A stretch of 24,333 bases of DNA from Candidatus Rifleibacteriota bacterium (lineage in GTDB: Bacteria > Riflebacteria > Ozemobacteria > Ozemobacterales > Ozemobacteraceae). The translations under genes and the position numbers were made by a program. Positions within the stretch are counted from its first letter, which is position 1; every line of letters starts with the position of its first letter. The notes under the pieces are model-generated. The model saw only the letters and a list, made by a program, of their open reading frames with translations. It was not told the DNA's origin and made no database searches. Below, piece by piece: positions 14,284-22,261 of this stretch. The stretch is from NCBI GenBank assembly GCA_017526725.1, contig JAFXRA010000062.1:1-24333 (forward strand), in the 5' to 3' direction.

Positions 14284-16365
14284 ATGAGCAAACAAAATAT
14301 TAAATATCTGCAAATACTTGTTCTGATGTTTTGCTTTGCTTTCCTTAATGGAGCAGAAGCAGCAAAGGATCTAGAATCTAAAGTTATTCCAATAACTCCA
14401 AAAAATTATAGAAAAGACCCTACTGAACCTAAAAAAGCAGTAAGAAAACCAACTACTACAACTACTGCTCAAACAAAGGCTTCAGACAAAACTTCTTCTG
14501 TATCAACACCTAAAACTACAATAAAGGCTTCTTCAGCCATTAAAATTCCAAGCAAAACGACGACAATTACGGAATCTTCAGGCGAAAAAGATGTTGATGC
14601 CAACAAAACAAGCCTTTCTTCATTAAGATTGTCCACATCCCAAACATCAAAAACTCCAGCATCTTCTTCGACCACCTCAAAAACCTCTGTTTCTAATACC
14701 TCTTCAAATACAAAAGCAGCAACTTCGGCTTCTAATATTTCTTCAAATGCAAAAGCAGCAGTCTCTTCTTCCTACAATGCCAACAACAAGAAGAGTTCTG
14801 TGACTACCAGCAAAACCCAACTTCAAACACAAAACAAAACAAGCATAAAACCAACAAATAGTATTTCTCAAACCACAAAAACTGTTGAGAAATCTTCTAC
14901 GAAAGTTACAACTAAGCCTCAGAAACTAAAAGAAGAAAAAACAACCAGAAAAGAAAGAATTCCAGAACCGGTTCTTAAAGTAAAAATAGGCACAGAACTC
15001 CACACCAAAATAAGTATTGTTTTGCCAAACGGCGGTTCAATAACCAATTCAAAAGGCAAGCACATCAGTCACTTAAAGAATAACGGAACCTTCAACTGGA
15101 CTTCTGTTGTAGACAAAAAATCAAAAAAGAAAAAGAAGATAGAGTATCTTAACGATATTCTATATGTTAAACCAAATAAAAACATTTTTACATTCAATGG
15201 AACAGAATACAGGGGAAAGCTTTCTTTAAAGCTTACAGAAAAAGGCGGTATTGCTGTAAATGAAGTTCCAATTGAAGATTACCTGCGCGGAGTTGTAGGA
15301 AGAGAAATTGGTGCCAGTTCACCACAAGAATCTTTAAAGGCTCAGACAGTAATAGCTAGAACCTATGCCTATGCAAACAAAGGAAGACATGGTGCCGACG
15401 GTGCTGATGTCTGCAGCACAACCCATTGCCAGGTTTATTTCGGAGTTAAAGCAGAAAGTGCATCAGTCGACAAAGCAATTAAGGACACAAGAGGTTATAT
15501 ATTAACCTATAACACCAAGCCGATTAGTGCTTTATATCATGCTACCTGCGGAGGAATGACTTCCAACAACGAAGAAGTCTGGGGCGGTAATCCGGAACCG
15601 TTCTTAAGACGAGTACCTTGTAATTTTTGTGAAAAAGGCTCTAAATACCGATGGACTAAGGAAATCCCAATGAGCGAAATGAGAACAACTTTATCAAAAG
15701 AAAATGTTAAACTTGATACTGTATATTCTGTATCAATAGAAGCTCCTTCGCTTATGGACAGAGTCTCTTACGTTGTATTCCAAACTAAAACCGGAGAGCA
15801 GAAAGTAAGGGGTACAACCATCAGACGAATATTCAATCTTCCCAGCACAACCTTTATTCTTGATGATCGAGAAGAAAAAGCCAATCTTTTAGCCTTAGCC
15901 AAAGAAAAAAAATTACGTTACGAAGAAAACTCCAAGCCTATTCAGTATAAAAATATACCCAGCATTTTAATTACAAGTTTTTCTGAAACCCAATATTCAC
16001 CTAAACAATTGCTGGTTTACACTTCTAAGGGCCTTAAACTGGCACGTATTCCGGCTGAAGGTTGGAAATGTATTTCTTATAATCCTTTAGGAAAAACTAT
16101 TGCAATATCTGACGAAAGTGTGGATAATAATAAGAGGAGAATTAATAATAGTAGTAAATCAATAACAACTACAACTATTAAAACTCCAAATAAAAAGAAA
16201 ATACTGAAACCAGTCGAGAAAATAAGCTTATTTGGCCGCGGCTTTGGTCATCAGGTTGGGTTATGCCAGTCTGGTGCTGTAGAAATGGGAAAAATAGGTT
16301 GGAATTACCGACAGATTCTGGCGCATTACTATCAAGGAGTAGCACTAAAAAATCTTGGCTATTAA
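14284..16365 (+). CDS. spoIID: Exported SpoIID/LytB-domain protein with long Ser/Thr/Lys-rich linker
   Basis: A 693-residue protein with an N-terminal signal peptide (about 1-27, ending GAEAA). Residues 30 to about 232 are low-complexity Ser/Thr/Lys-rich, with a 39-bp tandem duplication inside. The SpoIID/LytB domain (about 235-690) has VPIEDYLRGVVGREIG, the likely catalytic Glu341, ESLKAQTVIARTYAY, YHATCGGMTSNNEEVWGG and the C-terminal GRGFGHQVGLCQSGA. Family members cut glycan strands that have lost their peptides; SpoIID in Bacillus acts during engulfment. Because this organism has a secretin, a role in cell division or wall remodelling is more likely than sporulation (inference). The ribosome site AAAGG lies about 14 bases before the ATG. 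Last gene of the miaB-queH group. Confidence 0.9.
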   Translation: MSKQNIKYLQILVLMFCFAFLNGAEAAKDLESKVIPITPKNYRKDPTEPKKAVRKPTTTTTAQTKASDKTSSVSTPKTTIKASSAIKIPSKTTTITESSGEKDVDANKTSLSSLRLSTSQTSKTPASSSTTSKTSVSNTSSNTKAATSASNISSNAKAAVSSSYNANNKKSSVTTSKTQLQTQNKTSIKPTNSISQTTKTVEKSSTKVTTKPQKLKEEKTTRKERIPEPVLKVKIGTELHTKISIVLPNGGSITNSKGKHISHLKNNGTFNWTSVVDKKSKKKKKIEYLNDILYVKPNKNIFTFNGTEYRGKLSLKLTEKGGIAVNEVPIEDYLRGVVGREIGASSPQESLKAQTVIARTYAYANKGRHGADGADVCSTTHCQVYFGVKAESASVDKAIKDTRGYILTYNTKPISALYHATCGGMTSNNEEVWGGNPEPFLRRVPCNFCEKGSKYRWTKEIPMSEMRTTLSKENVKLDTVYSVSIEAPSLMDRVSYVVFQTKTGEQKVRGTTIRRIFNLPSTTFILDDREEKANLLALAKEKKLRYEENSKPIQYKNIPSILITSFSETQYSPKQLLVYTSKGLKLARIPAEGWKCISYNPLGKTIAISDESVDNNKRRINNSSKSITTTTIKTPNKKKILKPVEKISLFGRGFGHQVGLCQSGAVEMGKIGWNYRQILAHYYQGVALKNLGY
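14692..14769 (+). repeat. 39-bp tandem duplication in the SpoIID-like gene
   Basis: Two adjoining 39-bp copies (14692-14730 and 14731-14769) encode related SSNTKAATSA and SSNAKAAVSS segments of the low-complexity linker. The unit is a multiple of three, so reading frame is kept. Confidence 0.75.
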
Positions 16366-16477
16366 AAAATCTATTTAATTGTGTTAATATTAAGTAGATA
16401 ACAGCCGATAAGAAACTGACGAGTAATTTATTTCTATGTCGATAGTAAATTCGGCATAATTTTGGAGGAAGAGCAAT

Positions 16478-17563
16478 ATGGGTATCTTTGATTCAGGCAA
16501 TATAGCTGTGGGTATTGATATTGGTACCTCAGCCGTAAAGATTGTACAGCTGAAAAAGAATCCTTCCGGAATGCCAGAACTAACAAACTACGGTTACATG
16601 CCTCTGCCCCCCGACGCCATGACTGATGGTTCTGTCGGTGATTCTGCGGCTGTTGCTGAGGTAATTAAGGAAGTTCTCAAAGTACATAAGATCAAACCAT
16701 CAAGGATTTTCGCTTCTGTTTCAGGCCAAAACGTTATTATGCGTTTCGTAAAACTACCTATTATGGCCCCAGAAGAACTTGATCAGACAGTTAAAATTGA
16801 AGCCGAACAGTATGTTCCTTATTCTATCGACGAAGTTAGTATAGCACATTCTGTATTAAAACAAGTTGAAGAAGAAGAAGAAGGCGGTGGAAAATATAAA
16901 ATTCTACTGGTTGTTGCCCAGAAAGACCTTGTTAATTCTTATACAGAAGTAATTAAACAAGCAGCAGGAAAGTGTGAAGTTGTCGATGTTGATACAATAG
17001 CTGCAATCAATGCTCTTGAAAACTCTTTTATGCAGACGGCAGATACTCAGGAAGGCGGCGAAGTTGTTGCTATCATAGATTCTGGTGCAAGAACAACTAA
17101 CATTTCTGTTCTTAAATCAGGAATTCTTGAATTCACACGTAACATCCCTATAGCAGGGAACAACATAACCGAAAGCTTAAGAGATACCCTGAAGCAAGAT
17201 TTTGAACAGGCTGAAGCTATAAAGATTCAAGAAGGTTCTATAGCAGAAGGTGCTTCAAATGAAATAGCAGAAGTAATTCAAGGAACAGTTGATGAACTGG
17301 CCTCTGAAATTCGTAGATCTTTCGATTATTTTAAAGCACAATCACGTGAACCAATGATTCACAAAATTATTCTTTCTGGTGGAAGTGCCAATCTTGGTGG
17401 TTTCAGCACTTATTTGATGAATGAATTAGGTGTTGATGTTAATATTGGTAATCCTTTGGAAGGTATAGCAGTAGTAGTTCCAGATACTGAAGAGCTATAT
17501 AACAATCTTCAGCAGTTCACTGTAGCTATTGGACTAGCATTGAGAGGAGTGGCTGAAGATTAA
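16478..17563 (+). CDS. pilM: Type IV pilus assembly protein PilM
   Basis: A 361-residue cytoplasmic actin-fold (SHS2) protein that docks to the short N-terminal tail of PilN and links the inner-membrane platform with the cytoplasmic machinery. The N-terminus GIDIGTSAVKIVQLKK (12-27) is the nucleotide-binding phosphate loop region, then KLPIMAPEELDQTVKIEAEQYVP, and later the second site around AIIDSGARTTNISVL and ILSGGSANLGGF. It begins the pilMNOP group with GGAGG (16464-16468) at good spacing. The 112-nt gap upstream (16366-16477) has a TGTTAATAT extended -10-like sequence near 16382-16390 that might be its promoter, with low certainty. The stop codon lies two bases before pilN. Confidence 0.93.
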   Translation: MGIFDSGNIAVGIDIGTSAVKIVQLKKNPSGMPELTNYGYMPLPPDAMTDGSVGDSAAVAEVIKEVLKVHKIKPSRIFASVSGQNVIMRFVKLPIMAPEELDQTVKIEAEQYVPYSIDEVSIAHSVLKQVEEEEEGGGKYKILLVVAQKDLVNSYTEVIKQAAGKCEVVDVDTIAAINALENSFMQTADTQEGGEVVAIIDSGARTTNISVLKSGILEFTRNIPIAGNNITESLRDTLKQDFEQAEAIKIQEGSIAEGASNEIAEVIQGTVDELASEIRRSFDYFKAQSREPMIHKIILSGGSANLGGFSTYLMNELGVDVNIGNPLEGIAVVVPDTEELYNNLQQFTVAIGLALRGVAED

Positions 17564-17565
17564 AT

Positions 17566-18189
17566 ATGATTAGGATTAACTTATTAACCGAAAAACGTGC
17601 AAAGCGAATTCCTATAGGTAATATTATACCATGGTGTATGGTAGCAGTCGTAGCAGTATGTTTGTTCTTAGGCTGGCAAGCCGGTGAAGAATGGGCAAGA
17701 ACAGCTAATGATGATATTAAAAAGGAAATAGAAGACTTAGAATCAGAAAATAAAAGACAGAGTGCTAAGGTTACTGAAAGAGACAATTTAAAGAAATCTC
17801 TTTATAGAGTAAAAAATGATATTCAGAGATTACAGCGTCTTTCCGGTGCTAACCTTGTTCAGTGGTCACAGACTCTAGATACATTGACAGCTAGAGTTCC
17901 TCAAAAAACAGTATGGATTACTAACCTTCGCATTGACTCAGACAGACGTGTTCAAATCACAGCATATTCATGCAATGAAAAAGACAATAAATCAAAATCT
18001 CCAAATGCATCTGAAGAAAAATTAACAAAGGGTATTCAAGAGTTTATTGAAGTTCTCCTTAAACATGAATATTTTTCTGATGTCTTCTTAACTGGAGCAA
18101 CAAAGAATATTTATGAAAAGAAACCAGTTTGGAGATTCGAAATCAATTGCCGCTTGGCCAGAGAAGCAACTTCAAGATCGGAGGACTAA
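17566..18189 (+). CDS. pilN: Type IV pilus assembly protein PilN
   Basis: A 207-residue inner-membrane protein. Its cytoplasmic N-terminus carries INLL (residues 4-7), the motif that binds PilM; one membrane segment follows (about 17-40), then a coiled coil (about 45-90) and a periplasmic ferredoxin-like domain ending with FEINCRL. It pairs with PilO to form the alignment complex between inner membrane and secretin. The ATG lies two bases after the pilM stop and the gene ends six bases before pilO, so it is part of the same transcript. Identification rests on INLL, topology and gene order. Confidence 0.88.
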   Translation: MIRINLLTEKRAKRIPIGNIIPWCMVAVVAVCLFLGWQAGEEWARTANDDIKKEIEDLESENKRQSAKVTERDNLKKSLYRVKNDIQRLQRLSGANLVQWSQTLDTLTARVPQKTVWITNLRIDSDRRVQITAYSCNEKDNKSKSPNASEEKLTKGIQEFIEVLLKHEYFSDVFLTGATKNIYEKKPVWRFEINCRLAREATSRSED

Positions 18190-18195
18190 TCCAAT

Positions 18196-18747
18196 ATGAA
18201 TAATCATTTCATGGGTGCAATATTTATAAGTATACTTCTAGTATTAGGAACAGGTATAGGTTTCTTCACTACTGTTTATGATAAAGTCACTTCAGACAGA
18301 AAAGAATTTGAAGATAAAAAAGTATCTTTATTAGATGAAAAAGAAAAGCTTAAAAACATTGGTAATGAAATTACCAAATTGAAAGCTGACATTAAAAAGC
18401 AGGAAGAAATCAAAAGTAAGTTACAAACCGATTCTATTCCTTTGAATAAAGTTGTTCCAAAACTTCTTGATTCTACTGAAATCATAGCCAATAAGTTCAA
18501 TGTTAAATTCCAGGATATTAGAATTAATCCATTGGTTAGAGCTGAAGACTGGAATGAACTTCCTGTAGAAATGACTATACTTGGCACATTTAAGAATATT
18601 ACATGCTTCTTGAATGTTATGGAAAAGAGAAAAATCATTAATCTCGCTGTTGGTTCTATGAATATATCAGTTTCTAATGAAGTAGACAAAGACAGTAAAA
18701 GTCCTTTGCTTAGTGTTAATCTAAGTGCAAAAGTTTACATACTTTAA
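18196..18747 (+). CDS. pilO: Type IV pilus assembly protein PilO
   Basis: A 183-residue protein with one N-terminal membrane segment (about 6-27), a coiled coil rich in Lys and Glu (about 35-72), and a periplasmic domain in which VPKLLDSTEIIANKFNVKF and PVEMTILGTFKNITCFLNVMEK follow the PilO pattern. It forms a complex with PilN and contacts PilP. GGAGG lies 11 bases before the ATG. Sequence similarity in this family is low, so gene order between pilN and pilP is the main support. Confidence 0.85.
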   Translation: MNNHFMGAIFISILLVLGTGIGFFTTVYDKVTSDRKEFEDKKVSLLDEKEKLKNIGNEITKLKADIKKQEEIKSKLQTDSIPLNKVVPKLLDSTEIIANKFNVKFQDIRINPLVRAEDWNELPVEMTILGTFKNITCFLNVMEKRKIINLAVGSMNISVSNEVDKDSKSPLLSVNLSAKVYIL

Positions 18748-18770
18748 TACAAACAAGAAGGGAGAAGAAA

Positions 18771-19373
18771 ATGCGTAAGTTAATATCTCTAAAGTTCTTG
18801 GTAGTTATTAGTATGGCTTCGTTCTTATTGACCGCTCCTCAAGTCAGAGCCCAGGATGATGATTTCGGAATTGGGGATGTTGAAGAATCTTCTGAAAGTA
18901 ATGCTAGCCCAGCTTCTAGTGGAGAAAAAACAGAATCAGACATTATTGAAGATCTTTGCCAAAGAATGCGTTCTAACGATGAAAAACTCGGAAAAGCAAG
19001 TTTGGAATTCAAAAGCGGAAAATGGACTCCTATTTTGGAAAAACCGGAAAAGGATCCATTCAAACCAATAATTGAAAAAGAAGTTGTATTGCCTCCAGTT
19101 AGACAGCAGCCAGTAGCTGTAAAACCTCAGGAAAAGAAAGCTCCTGCTCCACCTCCAATTAAGCCTATTAAATTATTTGTTAGTGGTATCGTAGGCAATG
19201 AAGGAAATCGTTTAGCAATCGTTAAATTTGAAAATGAAGAATTAACTATTTCAAAAGACCAGATTGTTGAAGGTAAGTTTAAAGTAGTTGATATCTATGC
19301 AGACAGAGTAGTTGTTTATTCAAATAAAGAACAAAGACGACACACCTACAAAATTGGTGGAGATGAAAAATAA
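18771..19373 (+). CDS. pilP: Type IV pilus assembly protein PilP, without lipobox
   Basis: A 200-residue exported protein. A signal peptide (about 1-27, ending VRA) is followed by an acidic disordered stretch. DPFKPI (about 98-103) is the typical PilP segment, then a proline-rich linker and the C-terminal beta-domain (about 135-195; KLFVSGIVGNEGNRLAIVKF, then IVEGKFKVVDIYADRVVVY) that binds secretin N-domains. Most PilP proteins are lipoproteins; here no cysteine follows the signal peptide, so it should be soluble in the periplasm. GGGAG precedes the ATG. A strong terminator follows. Confidence 0.87.
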   Translation: MRKLISLKFLVVISMASFLLTAPQVRAQDDDFGIGDVEESSESNASPASSGEKTESDIIEDLCQRMRSNDEKLGKASLEFKSGKWTPILEKPEKDPFKPIIEKEVVLPPVRQQPVAVKPQEKKAPAPPPIKPIKLFVSGIVGNEGNRLAIVKFENEELTISKDQIVEGKFKVVDIYADRVVVYSNKEQRRHTYKIGGDEK

Positions 19374-19395
19374 AGTAATCTCTTAAAAAGAGTTT

Positions 19396-19431
19396 AAAAA
19401 GCCTTAGCATTTGCTAAGGCTTTTCTTTTTT
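19396..19431 (+). terminator. Strong rho-independent terminator after pilP
   Basis: GCCTTAGC (19401-19408), an ATTT loop and GCTAAGGC (19413-19420), extended by flanking AAAA/TTTT pairs to 12 bp and followed by TTTTCTTTTTT. It separates the pilMNOP transcript from pilQ. The remaining gap up to 19585 is A-rich and holds AGCTATAAAAATAGCT (19523-19538 region), a small inverted repeat, and no gene. Confidence 0.88.
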
Positions 19432-19585
19432 AGCAAATTCTGGCCTTTTACATGAAAAAAAATAAAAAAAATAAAAATACAGCTTAAAGAATAAATAAAA
19501 CCTGTCGATGAGTCTACTGTCATAGCTATAAAAATAGCTTGTGATATATATTTTTCAGACTATTACCGTTCGGAGGTATAGAACA

Positions 19586-20992
19586 ATGAGGTTCATGGGT
19601 AAAACCAAAAAGAGAAGTAAAATACTTCTATTGTCTGCAGCTCTTGCAGCAGCATCATGGTTCCCCGGTGCAGCAATGGCCGAGGACAACATTACTCTTG
19701 ATTTCCGTGATACTGATATCCGTCAGATTATCAAGGTTATCGCTCAGCAATCAGGAACAAACATTATTGCTGAAAAAAGCGTTCGTGGTCAAGTAACAGT
19801 CAAAATGTCTGACGTTTACTATGAAGAAGCCATGAATTTGATTGCTAAAACCAATGGTTTTGCAGTTAGAAAAATTGGTAACACCTGGATACTTGCAGAC
19901 GAAAAGAAACTTGTTGAAGCCTTTGAAAAAGGTCTTACTATTACCAAAAGACTTCAATATGCTAAGGCAGCTGACGTAAGCAAAGTAATATCTTCAACCA
20001 TTAGAAAAGATATCAAAGTTGCAACAGATGAACGTATTAACGCTGTAATTGTTTCAGGCAGCAAGGAACTTCTGGATGAAGTTAAAAAGCTGATTGAAAC
20101 AATCGACACACCGGTTCATCAGGTTATGATAGAAGCTAAGGTTGTTGAAGTAAAAACCGACGCTGAAAAGAAGATTGGTTTCAAGTGGCAGGCTGGGGTT
20201 CAATCAACTGGTTTGCAGGATATGGATAATATCCCGATTCTATCAACCAAAGAATTCTTTGCCCAGAATCCAAACTCTGGTCTCTATCAGGATAGCTTTA
20301 GTGATCAGCGCGGTGAAATATTTGGTCTCGGCGATTTCTACAGAGAAAATATGCTCTTCAAAGCAACATTTGCCTGCTTAGAAAAACGCAACGAAAACAA
20401 AGTTTTGAGTAATCCAAAGATTTCAGCTGTTAACGGTCAAGAAGCCAGTATCACAGTCGGCACCAAGGTTATTTATCCTGGTGGTGCAGACCAGCCGCCA
20501 AAAGAAAAAGATACTGGTATTAAACTTAAGATCACTCCTAGAATCAACGACGACGGTTATATTACTGTTGATGCAGAACCTGAAGTATCCTTTGTTGAAA
20601 CCTGGTCTAACAACGGTATGTATCCAGTTATTGGTACTCGTTCAGCCAAGACAACAGTTCGTGTAAGAGACGGCGAAGAAATACTGATCGGCGGTTTGAT
20701 TAGAGATGAAGAAAACAAAGAAAACAACAAGATTCCTTTGCTTGGAAACATTCCTATAATTAAATCACTATTCAGTTATAAGGGTAAAACTGGTTCTTCT
20801 CAGGAATTGATTATCCTTATCACTCCTCATATCATTGCTCAAAGCATCGAATCAGCTGCTCCAAGCTCACTGATACCTGAAACCGGAATGGCACCAGTAG
20901 GCAACTACACTGCTGCTCCAGTAAACAACAATGCTCAGCCAGCAGGAACAATAGATGACTCTTTCGACAATGCTTTTGATACCTCATTCTGA
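19586..20992 (+). CDS. pilQ: Type IV pilus outer-membrane secretin PilQ
   Basis: A 468-residue secretin that forms the outer-membrane gate through which the pilus passes. A signal peptide (about 1-32, ending AMA), then an N0/STN domain (NITLDFRDTDIRQIIKVIAQQSG), an N1 domain (RLQYAKAADVSKVIS to VIVSGSKELLDEVKKLIETID), and the secretin core with VLSNPKISAVNGQEA and the signature IPLLGNIPIIKSLF. It is shorter than many PilQ proteins and lacks the N-terminal AMIN domains, so it may rely on another way to bind the wall. The ATG at 19586 follows GGAGG by nine bases; an upstream GTG at 19541 is in frame but is not used in my call. It is transcribed separately from pilMNOP. Confidence 0.93.
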   Translation: MRFMGKTKKRSKILLLSAALAAASWFPGAAMAEDNITLDFRDTDIRQIIKVIAQQSGTNIIAEKSVRGQVTVKMSDVYYEEAMNLIAKTNGFAVRKIGNTWILADEKKLVEAFEKGLTITKRLQYAKAADVSKVISSTIRKDIKVATDERINAVIVSGSKELLDEVKKLIETIDTPVHQVMIEAKVVEVKTDAEKKIGFKWQAGVQSTGLQDMDNIPILSTKEFFAQNPNSGLYQDSFSDQRGEIFGLGDFYRENMLFKATFACLEKRNENKVLSNPKISAVNGQEASITVGTKVIYPGGADQPPKEKDTGIKLKITPRINDDGYITVDAEPEVSFVETWSNNGMYPVIGTRSAKTTVRVRDGEEILIGGLIRDEENKENNKIPLLGNIPIIKSLFSYKGKTGSSQELIILITPHIIAQSIESAAPSSLIPETGMAPVGNYTAAPVNNNAQPAGTIDDSFDNAFDTSF

Positions 20993-21005
20993 AAATAACT
21001 CCGAA

Positions 21006-21056
21006 TTTTAAAAAACAGGGGCGACCTTGTTAAAGTGTTGCCCCTGATTTTTAAAA
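21006..21056. terminator. Bidirectional terminator between pilQ and aroC
   Basis: A 17-nt arm beginning TTTTAAAAAACAGGGGC (21006-21022) pairs with GCCCCTGATTTTTAAAA (21040-21056) with one mismatch. A T-run follows the stem on both strands, so it can end both the pilQ and the convergent aroC transcripts. Confidence 0.85.
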
Positions 21057-21066
21057 TATAGAGTTA

Positions 21067-22152
21067 TCAACAGAGTTGAGAAGCTAATTCCAAAGCAACA
21101 ACTGATTCTACAATAACAGAAGCTGCACTGACAGCTTGAATATCAGAACGATAAAAACCTGGTTTACTTACTTTTTTAGTAATTATATCAACAGAATTAA
21201 CCATAGAATTTGAAGGTAAAGGTTTCATAAAAAAACGAATTATTAGTGGCTGACCGTTGGTAACTCCACCTTCTAATCCACCAGAATAGTTTCCAGAACG
21301 AGAAAACCCTTTTTCTCCATATTTTATTTCATCTGCAACATTACCGAGCATTTTAGATATTTCTGAAGCATTCCCTATTTCTACTCCTTTTATTGCAGGA
21401 ATAGACATTATTACCGATGCTAATTTACCATCTAAACGTCTGTCATACTCTACATAACTGCCTAATCCTACCGGCAATCCATAAAAGATAACTACGCCGC
21501 TCCCCCCGAGACTAATATTCTTTTTTTCACAATCATCTATAAGTTTTTTCCATGATTTTATTATTTTTTGATCTGACGTAAGAAATTCGTCTCCAACATC
21601 TTTAATAGCAGTCTCTATTTCTTCTTTAGAAGCTTCAAGATTTAAATCGGCTTTGATTCCGCCAATACTTTCAACCATACAAACAGAAGTAATACCCTTT
21701 TCTTTTAAAAGGCATCTGGCTGGAACAGAAATAGCGGTTCTTATAGCTGTTTCTCTTGCGGAAGCCCTTTCTCTTACATAACGGCAATCGTTAAATCCGT
21801 ATTTAATCATTCCCGGCAAATCTGCATGTCCAGGCAAAGGAACATTTATTCTCCCTGCTTCAATATCACTTGCGTTAAAAGGTGCCATATAATGTTTATG
21901 GTTTTCATAGTCTGAATTACGTATCATTACAGCAATTGGAGATCCTATTGTAAAACCGTTAACAATTCCTGACAATACTTCAACCTTTTCGGCTTCAATC
22001 TTACAGCGTTTTCCTCTTCCATAACCAGCCTGACGTTTTTTCAAAACTTTATCAAAATCTTCCTGCTCTATCTTTATACCAGGAGGCATACCTTCCAGAA
22101 TAGCTGTTAAAGCAGGGCCATGAGACTCTCCGGCTGTTAAATATCGAAGCAT
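21067..22152 (-). CDS. aroC: Chorismate synthase
   Basis: A 361-residue enzyme of the shikimate pathway that converts 5-enolpyruvylshikimate 3-phosphate to chorismate using reduced FMN. The N-terminal TAGESHG signature, KKRQAGYGRG, PLPGHADLPG, the RERASARETA motif and the C-terminal RSDIQAVSAASVIVES are the family signatures. The ATG at 22152 follows GGAGG (22164-22160) closely and gives the standard N-terminus MLRYLTAGESHG; a longer frame to 22209 is unsupported. It stands alone, convergent with pilQ and divergent from the TPR gene. Confidence 0.97.
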   Translation of the reverse strand: MLRYLTAGESHGPALTAILEGMPPGIKIEQEDFDKVLKKRQAGYGRGKRCKIEAEKVEVLSGIVNGFTIGSPIAVMIRNSDYENHKHYMAPFNASDIEAGRINVPLPGHADLPGMIKYGFNDCRYVRERASARETAIRTAISVPARCLLKEKGITSVCMVESIGGIKADLNLEASKEEIETAIKDVGDEFLTSDQKIIKSWKKLIDDCEKKNISLGGSGVVIFYGLPVGLGSYVEYDRRLDGKLASVIMSIPAIKGVEIGNASEISKMLGNVADEIKYGEKGFSRSGNYSGGLEGGVTNGQPLIIRFFMKPLPSNSMVNSVDIITKKVSKPGFYRSDIQAVSAASVIVESVVALELASQLC

Positions 22153-22173
22153 TTTTTGTCCTCCATTTCTTGA

Positions 22174-22182
22174 ATTATAGCA
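22174..22182 (-). promoter_or_regulatory. Extended -10 promoter of aroC
   Basis: On the minus strand, TGCTATAAT (22182-22174) is a perfect extended -10 element about ten bases before the ribosome site of aroC, implying a short leader. The divergent strand is also rich in TATAAT-like sequences (22183-22188, 22198-22203) that could serve the TPR gene. Confidence 0.5.
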
Positions 22183-22213
22183 TATAATAATTGTTAATAT
22201 AATAAACAAAAAA

Positions 22214-22261
22214 GCCGATATTATTGCTGAAATATATTATGAAAAAACACATATTATCGGC
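22214..22261 (+). promoter_or_regulatory. Inverted repeat around the TPR gene start codon
   Basis: GCCGATA (22214-22220) and TATCGGC (22255-22261) are perfect inverted repeats, extended by three more pairs after one mismatch. The start codon (22239) lies in the loop and the right arm is inside the coding sequence. No Shine-Dalgarno is seen before this start. It may be an operator or a translation-control hairpin. Confidence 0.3.

Noticed and set aside
18856..19071. Second reading frame in pilP suggesting a frameshift
   Set aside because: The main frame is continuous from signal peptide to the C-terminal PilP domain, so the other frame is a shadow.
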